DNA of 64,000 bases from Lachnoclostridium sp. An131 (GTDB lineage Bacteria > Bacillota > Clostridia > Lachnospirales > Lachnospiraceae). How positions within the stretch are numbered: the stretch's first letter is position 1; every line of letters starts with the position of its first letter. The stretch is from the NCBI RefSeq assembly GCF_002160825.1, contig NZ_NFLI01000006.1, positions 124,001-188,000 on the forward strand. The letters run 5' to 3'. Positions 1 to 8,124 of the stretch are shown piece by piece. The notes beneath the pieces were generated by a model, which worked only from the letters and a program-made list of their open reading frames with translations, searched no databases and was not told where the DNA came from. Made by a program: the position numbers and the translations under genes.

Positions 1-603
1 GGCGTCTAGCTTTCCATCCGGAGCCCGGTTGATGATCAGTCCCACCTTCTTCGGCTTAAAATTCAGTTCCTTCATCAGAGCGGCGATCCGGCCGGCCGCC
101 TGCACGCCCCTCCGGGAACAGTCGCTGACCAGAATCGCGATCTCCATCATCGGCAAAATCCCGCGGCTCACATGCTCCATTCCAGCCTCATTGTCTACGA
201 CCACATAGGGATAATGGCTCTGCAGCTTCTGAATCTGCGTCTGAACCAGGCCGTTTACGAAGCAGTAGCAGCCCTGCCCCTGGCTGCGCCCCATAGCCAT
301 CAAATCAAAGTCATCCTCTTCTGTAAGAGCGTCCGTCAGGCGCGCTTCCAGATAATCCTTTTTCGTCACGCCGGCGGGAATCTTGTAGCGACTGTCAGCC
401 CCTGCGCGCTCGATCTCCTCCCGGAGCTCCCCCAGGGTGATGCCCGCTTCCACGCCAAGAACCTCATTGAGATTTGAGTTGGCGTCCGCGTCCACGGCCA
501 GAACCGGCTTCTTCCCGCTCTGACAGAGATACTGAATCAAAAGGCCTGTCAGTGTAGTCTTTCCCACACCGCCCTTTCCGGCTACCGCAATCACATGTCC
601 CAT
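1..603 (-). CDS. CooC/MinD-like P-loop ATPase (3' end off window)
   Basis: The reverse strand encodes a SIMIBI-class ATPase of the ParA/MinD superfamily, closest to CooC-type proteins that load nickel into carbon monoxide dehydrogenase. The N-terminus has a deviant Walker A, GKGGVGKTTLTG, at about residues 9-20, followed by the switch motif DADANSNLNE near residue 40. VVVDNEAGMEHVSRG near residue 150 is the Walker B/CooC-like signature. The ATG at 601-603 is the obvious start because the P-loop begins at once after it. The C-terminus lies beyond the left edge, so 201 codons are seen of an expected 250 or so. It diverges from the TetR gene at 884. No CODH gene is visible, so its metal client is unknown. 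Confidence 0.85.
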   Translation of the reverse strand, partial: MGHVIAVAGKGGVGKTTLTGLLIQYLCQSGKKPVLAVDADANSNLNEVLGVEAGITLGELREEIERAGADSRYKIPAGVTKKDYLEARLTDALTEEDDFDLMAMGRSQGQGCYCFVNGLVQTQIQKLQSHYPYVVVDNEAGMEHVSRGILPMMEIAILVSDCSRRGVQAAGRIAALMKELNFKPKKVGLIINRAPDGKLDA

Positions 604-764
604 ACATCCTTCATCCTTTCCTGTGCCAAATCTGCATTTCCGTGCTTCCGGCAATAATCAGGCCGCCGTCCGTACCGGCTTCCAAGACTCCACAGCGTCA
701 TAGCTCCACAGCCGCAGTGCAGACAGCCATCCTTATACACGGTGTTCTTTTTATGAACAATATG

Positions 765-792
765 TTGATTTTCTTTTCAAATTGATTATAAT
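765..792 (+). promoter_or_regulatory. Sigma-A-type promoter of the TetR gene
   Basis: TTGATT (765-770) and TATAAT (787-792) are separated by 16 bp, about 90 bp upstream of the TetR reading frame. Confidence 0.6.
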
Positions 793-837
793 AAAAGTAT
801 CAGAAAATACAATCATCAATCCAAAGCTGTCTGTATG

Positions 838-870
838 TTTCTGAACAGTTTTTCGTGTTCTGTTCAGAAA
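838..870. promoter_or_regulatory. Inverted repeat between promoter and TetR start (likely operator)
   Basis: Perfect 11-bp arms, TTTCTGAACAG (838-848) and CTGTTCAGAAA (860-870), are separated by 11 bp. The repeat sits downstream of the TATAAT box and upstream of the start codon, where an autoregulatory TetR-family operator would be expected. A 5' UTR hairpin is the alternative. Confidence 0.45.
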
Positions 871-883
871 ATCCAATAGAAAG

Positions 884-1492
884 ATGAGGAAAATTCATAT
901 GTCAGAAAAGACGCAAAAGGAAGACCGGAGGACGCGTTACACCCGCCAGGTCATAAAAGAAGCATTTTTAAAGCTCCTGGAAGAAAAGGAATATCCCAAA
1001 ATTACGGTCACAGAGATCTGCAGGCTTGCGGAAATCAACCGGGGAACCTTTTATCTGCACTATTACGATACTGCTGATGTGCTGGACGATATCCTGAATG
1101 AGATTCTGAAAGAAACCACCAGCGTCATCGATCACGTATTCTGCCCTGCAAGAACCTCCGGGAGCTGCTCCTATCCCTTCTGCGATCACCTGCACAGCAG
1201 CGACCACTATCAGGCGCTCTTTCTCGACGACACAATATCCGCGCAGGTCATAGAAAAAATGGCGGAGACGACGAAAGAAGACTACGTGACCTGGCTGATG
1301 TCACACAGTCTCCTTACCTTTGAAGAGGCCGAAGCCATCTTTTATTTTCAGATGAACGGCTGCCTGGCCATCAATAAAGTCATGCTGCGCAATCACTGCT
1401 CCGATTGGGAAAAGATACAGCGGGCCATCGATCAGTTTATCCGCGCGGGGCTGGAATCCTTCCTCATTCGGGATCAGAGAGATGAGCTGTAG
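884..1492 (+). CDS. TetR/AcrR family transcriptional regulator
   Basis: This is a 202-residue regulator. Residues about 15-65 form a typical TetR helix-turn-helix domain (RYTRQVIKEAFLKLLEE, then ITVTEICRLAEINRGTFYLHY). The remainder is a divergent helical ligand-binding domain with two Cys residues close together (near 85 and 92-97). An alternative start is the ATG at 899, five codons downstream. The gene diverges from the CooC-like ATPase and has its own promoter and a nearby inverted repeat, so autoregulation and control of the divergent gene are plausible. The ligand is unknown. Confidence 0.85.
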   Translation: MRKIHMSEKTQKEDRRTRYTRQVIKEAFLKLLEEKEYPKITVTEICRLAEINRGTFYLHYYDTADVLDDILNEILKETTSVIDHVFCPARTSGSCSYPFCDHLHSSDHYQALFLDDTISAQVIEKMAETTKEDYVTWLMSHSLLTFEEAEAIFYFQMNGCLAINKVMLRNHCSDWEKIQRAIDQFIRAGLESFLIRDQRDEL

Positions 1493-2114
1493 CATAAAGT
1501 CCTCTCCATGTCTCCTCCAGCCTCCCAAGCATCACCTCTCCCACAGTCACTGCGTCTTCTATCGTCAGATAATGATCCGCGCTGCCTGATACGAGCATCT
1601 TTCCAGAGGCTGGAAATTCCTCGTCCGCAAACCACATCTTCACTATGACTGGATAACGCGGTAAAAAGGGAAATACTGCACACAGATCTGCATTACTGTC
1701 TCGAAACACGGCGCCAAGGGATCTGCAGACTTCTTTCAGTTGTTCCGGCTCTCTGCCCTTCAGAAATCCAGCAAGAGCCGTGTCTGCCGTGCGGTCGAAC
1801 TTTGTCCCCCGGATGAGGCCATCCTTCAGATTTCCGAATGTTGTCATTTCATCAGACAGCGGCGTTCCATCAGCGATAGAAAGATAATGCAGCAGGATCA
1901 GATAATGCCAGTTCTCCAGCTGCGGACTCACAGACCAGTCCCCTGCGTTCAGCTCCAGCCGCTGATTCAGGCTTTGCAGGCTCAAATGCTTTGTTTCCGG
2001 CTCCCACTCCGCTCCGGCCAGTTCCGCAAGTTCTTCCGAGCTGCGCCCTGCAAGCCAGCCCTTCGCTACCGCCAGCATTTCCTGAAAGGCGTCGCTTTTT
2101 CTTTCCTTTTGCAT
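1464..2114 (-). CDS. DUF3786 domain-containing protein (copy 1)
   Basis: This 216-residue soluble protein belongs to the DUF3786 family by the central LENWHYLILLHYLSIADGTPLSD and the later FKGREPEQ, PRYPVIVKMWFADEEFPASGKML segments. The family has no established reaction and is often found near redox or corrinoid genes. A second, divergent copy lies at 2446-3111. A GGAGGG ribosome site lies 7 nt upstream of the ATG. The gene has its own promoter element at 2155-2191, nearly identical to that of the sirtuin operon, so the two DUF3786 genes are probably co-regulated. Its 3' end overlaps the convergent TetR gene by 29 bp. Confidence 0.75.
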   Translation of the reverse strand: MQKERKSDAFQEMLAVAKGWLAGRSSEELAELAGAEWEPETKHLSLQSLNQRLELNAGDWSVSPQLENWHYLILLHYLSIADGTPLSDEMTTFGNLKDGLIRGTKFDRTADTALAGFLKGREPEQLKEVCRSLGAVFRDSNADLCAVFPFLPRYPVIVKMWFADEEFPASGKMLVSGSADHYLTIEDAVTVGEVMLGRLEETWRGLYATAHLSDPE

Positions 2115-2154
2115 CTCTGAGCCCTCCGCTTTTATTTTTCTCTTTTCTGGTTGT

Positions 2155-2191
2155 TGTAAATATTATTTTAATATCATCAGTTCATCATTCC
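2155..2191 (-). promoter_or_regulatory. Conserved 37-bp promoter/operator element, copy A
   Basis: This block matches 6974-7010 at 33 of 37 positions. It lies 41 bp upstream of the DUF3786 copy-1 start. On the minus strand it contains a TGATGAT motif followed by TTAAAATAATATTTACA, which holds a plausible -10 box. The Rrf2-type regulator encoded beside copy B is the candidate binder. Confidence 0.55.
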
Positions 2192-2223
2192 TACGGACGA
2201 CTGGTTGCCTTACTGCGGCCTGT

Positions 2224-2425
2224 GTGATAGAATATGACTTTTTCTATCGCAACGGCAAAGGGCACCAACTGCCTCGACAATATCAATCATGCGCTTGGAG
2301 AGCATCGTTCCATCATTACGTCCGTGAATTTGTTCATGCACACGAAAATCAACGTGGACGGCAGCGTTTCCGAAAGCAGATGCAACAGCGGAAAATGCTC
2401 CCCTGTGAAAATAATGATTGATTAA
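2224..2425 (+). pseudogene. Probable DUF1989 (urea carboxylase-associated) remnant
   Basis: A 63-codon plus-strand frame from 2234 reads GTNCLDNINHAL, then TSVNLFMHTKINVDGS. This resembles the C-terminal half of DUF1989 proteins (the conserved N-x-x-DN and NLFMN-x-x-VD-x-DG motifs). The family is normally about 200 residues, so the N-terminal half is missing, and the conserved GDYVE-type ending is garbled. I infer a decayed 3' fragment. The minus-strand frame over the same stretch looks like a shadow. It lies between two DUF3786 genes and opposite to them. Confidence 0.4.
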
Positions 2426-2445
2426 GGAAGCGTTCTTATCCTCAT

Positions 2446-3111
2446 TCAAAAAACAGGAAACGCGCTGCGGTCCATGGCAATTCCCGCCAGATTCGCAAGG
2501 CGCATAAGTCCTATTACCGCAATGGTTACTACGCTTTCTCCATGTATAAAGTCTGTCGCGCTGGCATCGAAAAGGATATTTCCCTGAGCCGGAAACTCCT
2601 CATCTCCTTCCCAAAACAGAAAACGCACCGGGATGCATTCAAAGGCTTTCAGCTCGTAGCCTGTGTCTGACCAGGGAAGCCTGGTTCCGCCCAGCTTCTC
2701 GCATGCTTCTGCCAGCTCTTTCGTATGGCAGACAAACATTCTGGAAAACGGTTCGATGATTCCCTTCCGAAAAGCCCCTGCAAATGGCGCGGTATCCTTC
2801 AGCTTGTCGAACTTTACCCATTCATTTTTATAGTGTGCCAGCGGAGACACGTACCCGAAAAGAGTGTAGACATTTAACCTTTCGTAGCAGGTCAGCGGCT
2901 CCTGATCCTCCAAGGCCTCAATTGTCCCGTCTTCCTTATGAACACCCAGCTTTCTCCCAAAATGACGGATAAGCAGCCAGTCTCCTTCCTCTTCTAATTC
3001 CGGAAGCTTCTTTTTCAGTTCCTCCTGGTTAAGCTTCAGGAATTTTTTTCTCCACTCTTCGCACCATTTTTCATAATTATTGTTTTCTTCCAGATTGATT
3101 TCCCCAAACAT
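2446..3111 (-). CDS. DUF3786 domain-containing protein (copy 2)
   Basis: This is a 221-residue paralogue of the 1464-2114 gene. It shares the pattern of an N-terminal helical region, a central LNVYTLFGYVSPLAHYKNEW segment and a C-terminal PVRFLFWEGDEEFPAQGNILFD segment. It is the last gene of the sirtuin operon. Its start overlaps the 3' end of the iron-sulfur subunit gene by 35 bp, and a strong GGAGG ribosome site lies just upstream of the ATG. Operon placement suggests a role tied to the flavoprotein/iron-sulfur pair, but the function is not established. Confidence 0.75.
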   Translation of the reverse strand: MFGEINLEENNNYEKWCEEWRKKFLKLNQEELKKKLPELEEEGDWLLIRHFGRKLGVHKEDGTIEALEDQEPLTCYERLNVYTLFGYVSPLAHYKNEWVKFDKLKDTAPFAGAFRKGIIEPFSRMFVCHTKELAEACEKLGGTRLPWSDTGYELKAFECIPVRFLFWEGDEEFPAQGNILFDASATDFIHGESVVTIAVIGLMRLANLAGIAMDRSAFPVF

Positions 3112-3829
3112 CCTTCTTTCCTCCTGTCTCTCCCGCTTTTTTCATTTCCATGTTCATATATGACATTAAATCTGTCAGGGGCAGCTTCGCCGGACATACA
3201 TGCTCGCAGGCATGGAACTCATCACAGCATTCATAAAAGTGCTTCCTGTATTCCTCCAAAATCTGTTCCTTTTTCGCAGAGCTTTTCCCCACTGTCACAA
3301 TTCTTGCAGCCGGTACCAAAGCCGCCATTCCAAAAAAATCTCTCCCATCTGTGTAGCTTGTACATATTTCCAGACAGCATCCGCACTGCAGACACCTGGA
3401 AGCAGTAAATGCCTTTTCCTGGTCTTCCGGCGCAGCAGTCTGCTTCTGTTCTGTCCACACCTTCATTTCCTTCAAATGCTCAAAGAGCACCCTTCTGTCT
3501 GCCACCAGATCTTCTATCACCGGAAATTTCTGCAGTGGCATCAGTTCGATCGTATCCTTATGATCTTTCAGCTTCTCTTCGCAGGCTAAGGCAGGGAACC
3601 CGTCAATCAGCATCGCGCAGGCTCCGCACTTTCCCTGAAGGCAATTGCACTCCCATTGTACAGGCGCAGCCGCTTTTCCTTCCCTGTCCAGAAGAGGATT
3701 TCTCTGGTTCAGTTCTGATAACGCCTGAGCTGCCGTAACATTCTCCTGTTCGGACTCATAGAGGAAGGTCTGCCAGAAAGATTCCTTCTCACCTTTTCGC
3801 TGTCGAAGTATTTTTATAGTTTTCCTCAT
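3077..3829 (-). CDS. Succinate dehydrogenase/fumarate reductase-type iron-sulfur subunit
   Basis: This 250-residue protein has the two-domain plan of SdhB/FrdB. An N-terminal 2Fe-2S ferredoxin domain has Cys at 63, 68, 71 and 83 (CNCLQGKCGACAML and ALAC). A C-terminal domain has the CLQCGCCLEIC cluster (146-156) and a second Cys group (CCDEFHACEHVCP, 201-212) for 4Fe-4S/3Fe-4S centres. It would pass electrons from the flavoprotein. It overlaps the flavoprotein gene by 4 bp. No membrane anchor subunit (SdhC/FrdC) is present, so quinone coupling is uncertain. Because the partner flavoprotein gene is damaged, this subunit may be orphaned. Confidence 0.88.
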   Translation of the reverse strand: MRKTIKILRQRKGEKESFWQTFLYESEQENVTAAQALSELNQRNPLLDREGKAAAPVQWECNCLQGKCGACAMLIDGFPALACEEKLKDHKDTIELMPLQKFPVIEDLVADRRVLFEHLKEMKVWTEQKQTAAPEDQEKAFTASRCLQCGCCLEICTSYTDGRDFFGMAALVPAARIVTVGKSSAKKEQILEEYRKHFYECCDEFHACEHVCPAKLPLTDLMSYMNMEMKKAGETGGKKDVWGNQSGRKQ

Positions 3830-5063
3830 ACATTTCCTGCCTCTTTGTCAGCCGGAATATCCCTGAATCGAATCCTTACCTGCTTTCCATCAAAGTATGC
3901 GGCTGTACTCTTTTGAAATTCCGGCCTTGCATCCGGATAATCCGAACGGATATGAGCGCCCCGGCTCTCCCTCCGCTCCAGTGCAGACATCACCATTGCG
4001 GAGACCAGCAGGATTCGGTTTCTTTCTTCCGGAGCCAGATGTTCCCTCTTCCACATTTTTTCAAGCTCTCTGACTGCTTTCTGAAGCTCCGTTTCTTCTC
4101 TGACAGTCCCCATGCAGCCGGACAGAATCTCCTCTGTCCTTCTCCTGAGAGCCCCGTCCTCTCTCTGCGTTTCAAAGTTTTTCTCCGGAATATTCCCCTT
4201 TTCCTGAAAACCGCATGCCGCGGCACGGTATTTTTCCAATTCTTCGACAGCAGTCCGGGCTGCCACTTTCCCGCCATACAGGGCTCCCAGCATGGAGTTG
4301 CCTCCCAGCCGGTTTGCTCCATGATATTGGCAGGCACATTCTCCGACGGCATACAGAAAGTTTTTATTGGCGCGGTGCCGTTCATCAACCAGAATCCCGC
4401 CCATGAAATAGTGGACAGCCGGCTCTATCGGAACTGGAGTCTTTTCCGGGTTTATGTTCAAAAATTTCCCGCATTCTTCCTTTATTCCCTCCAGCCGTTT
4501 CTGCCATGCAACTTCAGGAATTTCTCTCATATCCAGATACACCGGCGGCCTGCAGTCCGGCCTGGAACACACCTCGTACATCTTTCTTACAGCCAGGTTG
4601 CGGGACACCAGATTTCCTTCCGGTCCGCAGAGTTCCTCAAGGAAATACCAGGGGACCCCGTTCCTCTCTATGTATAGCCGCCCTCCTTCACTCCTGGCTG
4701 CTTCACTAATCAGCAGATTTTTCCCCGAAACCGGAACCATGGTGGGATGGTACTGAATAAACTCCAGATTCCCAAACTCCACTCCCTGGCTGAAGACCGC
4801 TGCCGCGGCGCTTCCACCATTCCCCGGACTGCGTTAGGATCTGACAGTCCTGCCCCGGCCTGGACCGTATCTGCCCAGTGGGGCAATACATCCTCTGTTT
4901 TCCCGGACAGCTCTCCGTTAATGCCGCCTTCTGCCAGTACCGACTGTGAACGCTCTGGCGGCAGTTCAGATACCAGAACAGAAGACTGTCCCTGCTCTGC
5001 TGCGGCAAGAGCCGCAGCCAGTCCGGCCAGCCCGGAGCCGATAATGATCAGTTTTTCCTTCAT
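3826..5063 (-). pseudogene. Fumarate reductase/succinate dehydrogenase-type flavoprotein with internal deletion and frameshift
   Basis: The 5' frame (5063 to about 4790) begins with the FAD Rossmann motif GSGLAGLAAALAAAEQG and SVLAEGGING, and runs to AVRGMVEA. The family continues from the LEFIQYHPT motif in a different frame, from about 4800 to 3826, with EAARSEGG, HYFMGGI and ANRLGGNSML. Family members carry roughly 150 residues between these points, including the end of the FAD domain and part of the capping domain. They are absent here and the frame shifts by one at the junction (about 4795-4810). The rest looks intact. An error could explain the frameshift but not the missing segment, so I call it a recent pseudogene in an otherwise intact operon. 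Confidence 0.75.
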
Positions 5064-5935
5064 CCCGTCTCTCCCATCCGCTCTTTCGCCAGCCTGTGAA
5101 GAATTTCTGCCAGGTCTCCGTCCAGACCGCAGGATTTTTCCCGGATTTCTCCGGGAATATAGATTTCTCCCAGATTCACGGTCACGTATCTGGCTTCAGG
5201 CTCTGCCGCCGCCAGCCGCATCAGGGGAGCCTTGATCAGCTGGTTTCTCCAGCCGATGCCAAGCTCCAGAATCACCAGCCTTTTCCCATGATACTGTTTC
5301 AGAAAAGCCTCCAGCCGTTCCTGGCTTTCAGTCTCCGGAATAAAGTTTTCAAATTCCATGTGAACCTGCATGGGACCGCCGCAGGCCGGACAGCGGGGGA
5401 CCAGCCCGGACGGAACTCTTCCCCCCTGCTCTGCCGCCGCCATATTCTCCGCCAGCTCTCCCCAGGGGTAAACCCGGTCATGGCACCGGGCAGCGCACTG
5501 CATGGTCAGCCAGTTTCCTTCCACCTCATAAATCTTTTCCGGCGCAAAGCCGCACAGCTCAAAATGGCACTCTCCGTTGGAAGTAACTACAAAATAGTCT
5601 TTGTCCCCTATCACCGTTTTCAGATCTGACATTACCTGCGTCTCCTGGTATTTTCCGCAGTAATGGTGTACCAGGCGGCTCCAGAAGCCCCATTTTTCTT
5701 CTTCCGTGGGCCACCGGGCTCCCATGCCCTGAAGAATACAGCGAAGCCCGTATTTTCGTTTCAGATCCCCAAACAGTTCCTCGAACACCTGATTATCAGC
5801 GAAAAGATGCAGGCCTTCTGTGATAGACAGTCCGTTGCTGGCTCCAATCAGAACCGCATCCGCGCCATCTATCCATTTCCATACCTTTTTAATGTCCTCA
5901 TACATGTCCGACCTTTTTTCTGCTGCTTTCAACAT
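5060..5935 (-). CDS. Sir2-family protein, divergent class-M-like (copy 1)
   Basis: This 291-residue sirtuin-fold protein has the NAD-binding motif ADAVLIGASNGLS near residue 30, a TSNGECHF segment in place of the usual N-x-D motif, and four Cys of a structural zinc site (CAARC and CPAC). At the position of the catalytic His of deacetylases (HG) it has Glu (YEVEGNW). It therefore resembles class M sirtuins, which act as protein ADP-ribosyltransferases, but departs even from their Gln. The start at 5935 is chosen for the GGAGG site 6 nt upstream. An in-frame start at 5974 would overlap the preceding gene. Its stop overlaps the flavoprotein start (ATGA). Confidence 0.75.
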   Translation of the reverse strand: MLKAAEKRSDMYEDIKKVWKWIDGADAVLIGASNGLSITEGLHLFADNQVFEELFGDLKRKYGLRCILQGMGARWPTEEEKWGFWSRLVHHYCGKYQETQVMSDLKTVIGDKDYFVVTSNGECHFELCGFAPEKIYEVEGNWLTMQCAARCHDRVYPWGELAENMAAAEQGGRVPSGLVPRCPACGGPMQVHMEFENFIPETESQERLEAFLKQYHGKRLVILELGIGWRNQLIKAPLMRLAAAEPEARYVTVNLGEIYIPGEIREKSCGLDGDLAEILHRLAKERMGETG

Positions 5936-5951
5936 GTTCTTCCTCCATTCC

Positions 5952-6941
5952 TTATGCCCGCTTTTTTCCCGCATTTTTCACCGGTACAGACTCTGCCGCG
6001 TCTTTCAGCACCCTGGCAATATCTCCCATGATCACCATACCTCTGTCCTCTATCTCCTTTGGCAGAAAATCATACCGGTCGTTCACAGCAATATACCGGG
6101 CCTTTGGCAGATTCAGAGTCAGATTCCAGAAGGGTTCCTGAATGAACATCGGAGTCATGCGCCCCACGCCAAGCTCCAGAAACAGTATCTTTTTGTCCCG
6201 GTTCTTCTGGATATATTCTGAAATCTTCTGATATTCCCCGTCATACTTTTTGCCCTGGAGAAAGTTCCCGTACCCACGCACCCAGGGAAATGCCTCCGCT
6301 CCGCAATGGGGACATCTGGGAATCAGCTCTGTGGGAACGAAGGTCCCTTCCCCCATAGCCTGGATCATCTCTTCTACCGGCTTTACCGCGTCCCAGGTGT
6401 CGTCCTCACAACACCGGGAGCACTGAAAAAACCTGTGATCTCCCTGGATCTCACTGACCTTCTCCTCCGGATACAGCTTTACGAACTGGGTGTCCTGGTT
6501 GGTCGTCAGGATGTGAAAGTCCTTTCCCTGGAGGAGCCTGTCCAAATCCAGATAGGGTTCCCTTACCGGGGCCTTCTGAGTGGTATTCAAAAAAGTGGCG
6601 ATATAACCCCAGCGTTCCTCGCGCGCCGCAAAGGAGAACTGCATACCGGCAAAGGCTCCTTCAAATCCATACTTTTTTGCAAATTTTCCAAAATATTTCT
6701 GAAAAGACGGCGTATTTCCATAGTAAAAATCTCCACCGCCCGCTGCGGAGAGACCGGAAGCTCCCCCTACTACCACGCAGTCCGCCTCTTCCAGCTCCTG
6801 CAGCAGAGCCTCTATCTGCTTTTCGTAAGTCAGCGCTTTTTTATCCGCAAGCTCATAGGGTGTCTTTCCTGCGGCATATACTCCATAATATCTGGAATAG
6901 TTCAGCTGTGTCTGCATTACAAGATTTTCATAAAAGCTCAT
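5952..6941 (-). CDS. Class-M-type sirtuin, putative protein ADP-ribosyltransferase (copy 2)
   Basis: This is the 329-residue first gene of the operon. It has the Sir2 Rossmann motif ADCVVVGGASGLSAAGG (residues 53-69), LTTNQDTQF (145-153) and a zinc site, CSRC (174-177) with CPHC (210-213). The catalytic His of deacetylating sirtuins is replaced by Gln166 (EIQGDH). This substitution is characteristic of bacterial class M sirtuins, which ADP-ribosylate proteins instead of deacetylating them. The usual class M partners (GcvH-like protein and lipoate ligase) are absent. The partners here are a second sirtuin, a flavoprotein/iron-sulfur pair and DUF3786. The promoter element at 6974-7010 lies 33 bp upstream. 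Confidence 0.8.
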   Translation of the reverse strand: MSFYENLVMQTQLNYSRYYGVYAAGKTPYELADKKALTYEKQIEALLQELEEADCVVVGGASGLSAAGGGDFYYGNTPSFQKYFGKFAKKYGFEGAFAGMQFSFAAREERWGYIATFLNTTQKAPVREPYLDLDRLLQGKDFHILTTNQDTQFVKLYPEEKVSEIQGDHRFFQCSRCCEDDTWDAVKPVEEMIQAMGEGTFVPTELIPRCPHCGAEAFPWVRGYGNFLQGKKYDGEYQKISEYIQKNRDKKILFLELGVGRMTPMFIQEPFWNLTLNLPKARYIAVNDRYDFLPKEIEDRGMVIMGDIARVLKDAAESVPVKNAGKKRA

Positions 6942-6973
6942 AGTTTTCTCGCGTCCTCTCTTTCCGGTATTGC

Positions 6974-7010
6974 TGTAAATATTATTTTAACATCATCAGT
7001 CTATCATCCC
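6974..7010 (-). promoter_or_regulatory. Conserved 37-bp promoter/operator element, copy B
   Basis: This matches 2155-2191 at 33 of 37 positions. It precedes the sirtuin operon, and on the other strand it directly abuts the -35 box of the Rrf2-type regulator gene. A repressor bound here could control both directions. Confidence 0.6.
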
Positions 7011-7011
7011 C

Positions 7012-7040
7012 TTGCACATCTGTCAATATGCTGTTATAAT
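7012..7040 (+). promoter_or_regulatory. Sigma-A-type promoter of the Rrf2-type gene
   Basis: TTGCAC (7012-7017) and TATAAT (7035-7040) have a 17-bp spacer, 50 bp upstream of the ATG at 7090. Confidence 0.75.
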
Positions 7041-7089
7041 TAAATTAACATTAAATTTTATCAGCAGTCACCAAAGGAGGCCAGCTTTC

Positions 7090-7533
7090 ATGAAATATTC
7101 CACAAAGGTCAGCGACGCCGTTCATATCCTGGCCTTTATCGTCTTGAATCCCAGGGGCTCTCTGTCCAGCGACAGCATTGCAGAAAGCCTGCATACCAAT
7201 CCAGGATGCGTCCGCCAGCTCATGTCCGCCCTGCGCAGGGCCGGGCTTCTGCTCAGTGTCAAAGGGCATCCAAAGCCGTCTTTGAGCAAAGTTCCCTCTG
7301 CCATCACCCTGCTGGACGTCTATAAAGCCGTAGAGGGCGAGAAGCCCCTGCTCCATCTGGATACCCACACCAACCCGGAATGCGGCGTAGGCATCCATAT
7401 TCAGCTGTCGCTTCGGGACTATTTCGATCAGGTGCAGAGGACCGCGGAAGAAGAGATGGAAAAGATAACGCTTCAGGAAATTCTGGAGCGGTATCAGGAA
7501 AAGCTATTGCATTCAGACGGACATACCGGCTGA
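7090..7533 (+). CDS. Rrf2-family transcriptional regulator
   Basis: This 147-residue protein has the Rrf2 winged helix: STKVSDAVHILAFI, then SSDSIAESLHTNPGCVRQLMSALRRAGLL, a glycine/proline wing and VTLLDVYKAVEG-like helices. Only one Cys after the HTH (CGVG, near residue 97) is seen, so the classical three-Cys cluster site is absent. The start at 7090 follows an AAAGGAGG site. The gene diverges from the sirtuin operon and shares the intergenic 37-bp element. I infer that it regulates itself, the sirtuin operon and the DUF3786 copy-1 gene. Confidence 0.82.
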   Translation: MKYSTKVSDAVHILAFIVLNPRGSLSSDSIAESLHTNPGCVRQLMSALRRAGLLLSVKGHPKPSLSKVPSAITLLDVYKAVEGEKPLLHLDTHTNPECGVGIHIQLSLRDYFDQVQRTAEEEMEKITLQEILERYQEKLLHSDGHTG

Positions 7534-7578
7534 ATAGGCGATACTGCCATTTACTTTAATCAGAAAGGAGAGTGCGGG

Positions 7579-7911
7579 ATGAAAGTAGGAATTATCCGCT
7601 GTATGCAGACTGAAGATTATTGTCCGGGGACCACGGATTTCATGGCAATCCGCAATAAAACCGGCGCTTTTGAACAAGTAAAAGAAGAGATTGAACTGAT
7701 TGGATTTATCAACTGCGGTGGATGTCCCGGAAAAAAGGTTCCCTTGCGTGTACGAGAGCTGATCAAAAGGGGAGCAGATACTATCGCTTTCGCCTCTTGT
7801 ATTCAAAAGGGCACACCCATAGGCTATCCCTGTCCCTTTGCGAAACGTATAAAAGAGCTTGCGGAAAAAAATGCTGGAGCTTCTGTTCAGATTTTGGAGT
7901 ATACTCATTAA
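7579..7911 (+). CDS. CGGC domain-containing protein
   Basis: This 110-residue protein has the CGGC-family signature: an N-terminal VGIIRCMQTEDYCPGT, the central NCGGCPGKK (residues about 50-58) and C-terminal FASCIQKGTPIGYPCPF. The conserved cysteines suggest metal binding, but the activity of the family is not established. It lies 45 bp behind the Rrf2-type gene with a good AAAGGAG site, so the two are probably co-transcribed. A hairpin with a short T-run follows at 7978-8021. Confidence 0.85.
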   Translation: MKVGIIRCMQTEDYCPGTTDFMAIRNKTGAFEQVKEEIELIGFINCGGCPGKKVPLRVRELIKRGADTIAFASCIQKGTPIGYPCPFAKRIKELAEKNAGASVQILEYTH

Positions 7912-7977
7912 CAGTGTTTTGCAGGAATATTGCTCAAAAGGAGAAAGGGGCCGCTTAGATTCTGCAATAATATTCAG

Positions 7978-8021
7978 ACACCATTTGACCGACGGACACG
8001 CGCAAGTCAAATGGTGTTTTA
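7978..8021 (+). terminator. Rho-independent terminator-like hairpin after the CGGC gene
   Basis: Perfect 12-bp arms (7978-7989 and 8006-8017) flank a 16-nt loop, with TTTT after the right arm. Confidence 0.5.
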
Positions 8022-8049
8022 TCTGCATGAAATTCCATGTTGTGTCCTG

Positions 8050-8124
8050 CGTGTAATTCGCGCATTGACCCAAGATGAGCTGGCCGAGCAGTCTGACGTA
8101 TCGGCAGATGGAGGGAGATCATAA
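8050..8124 (+). pseudogene. Possible XRE-type HTH remnant
   Basis: A short plus-strand frame reads RALTQDELAEQSDVSADG, which matches the first helices of Cro/C1-type HTH domains. Nothing upstream or downstream completes a domain, so at most it is a decayed fragment. Confidence 0.3.
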
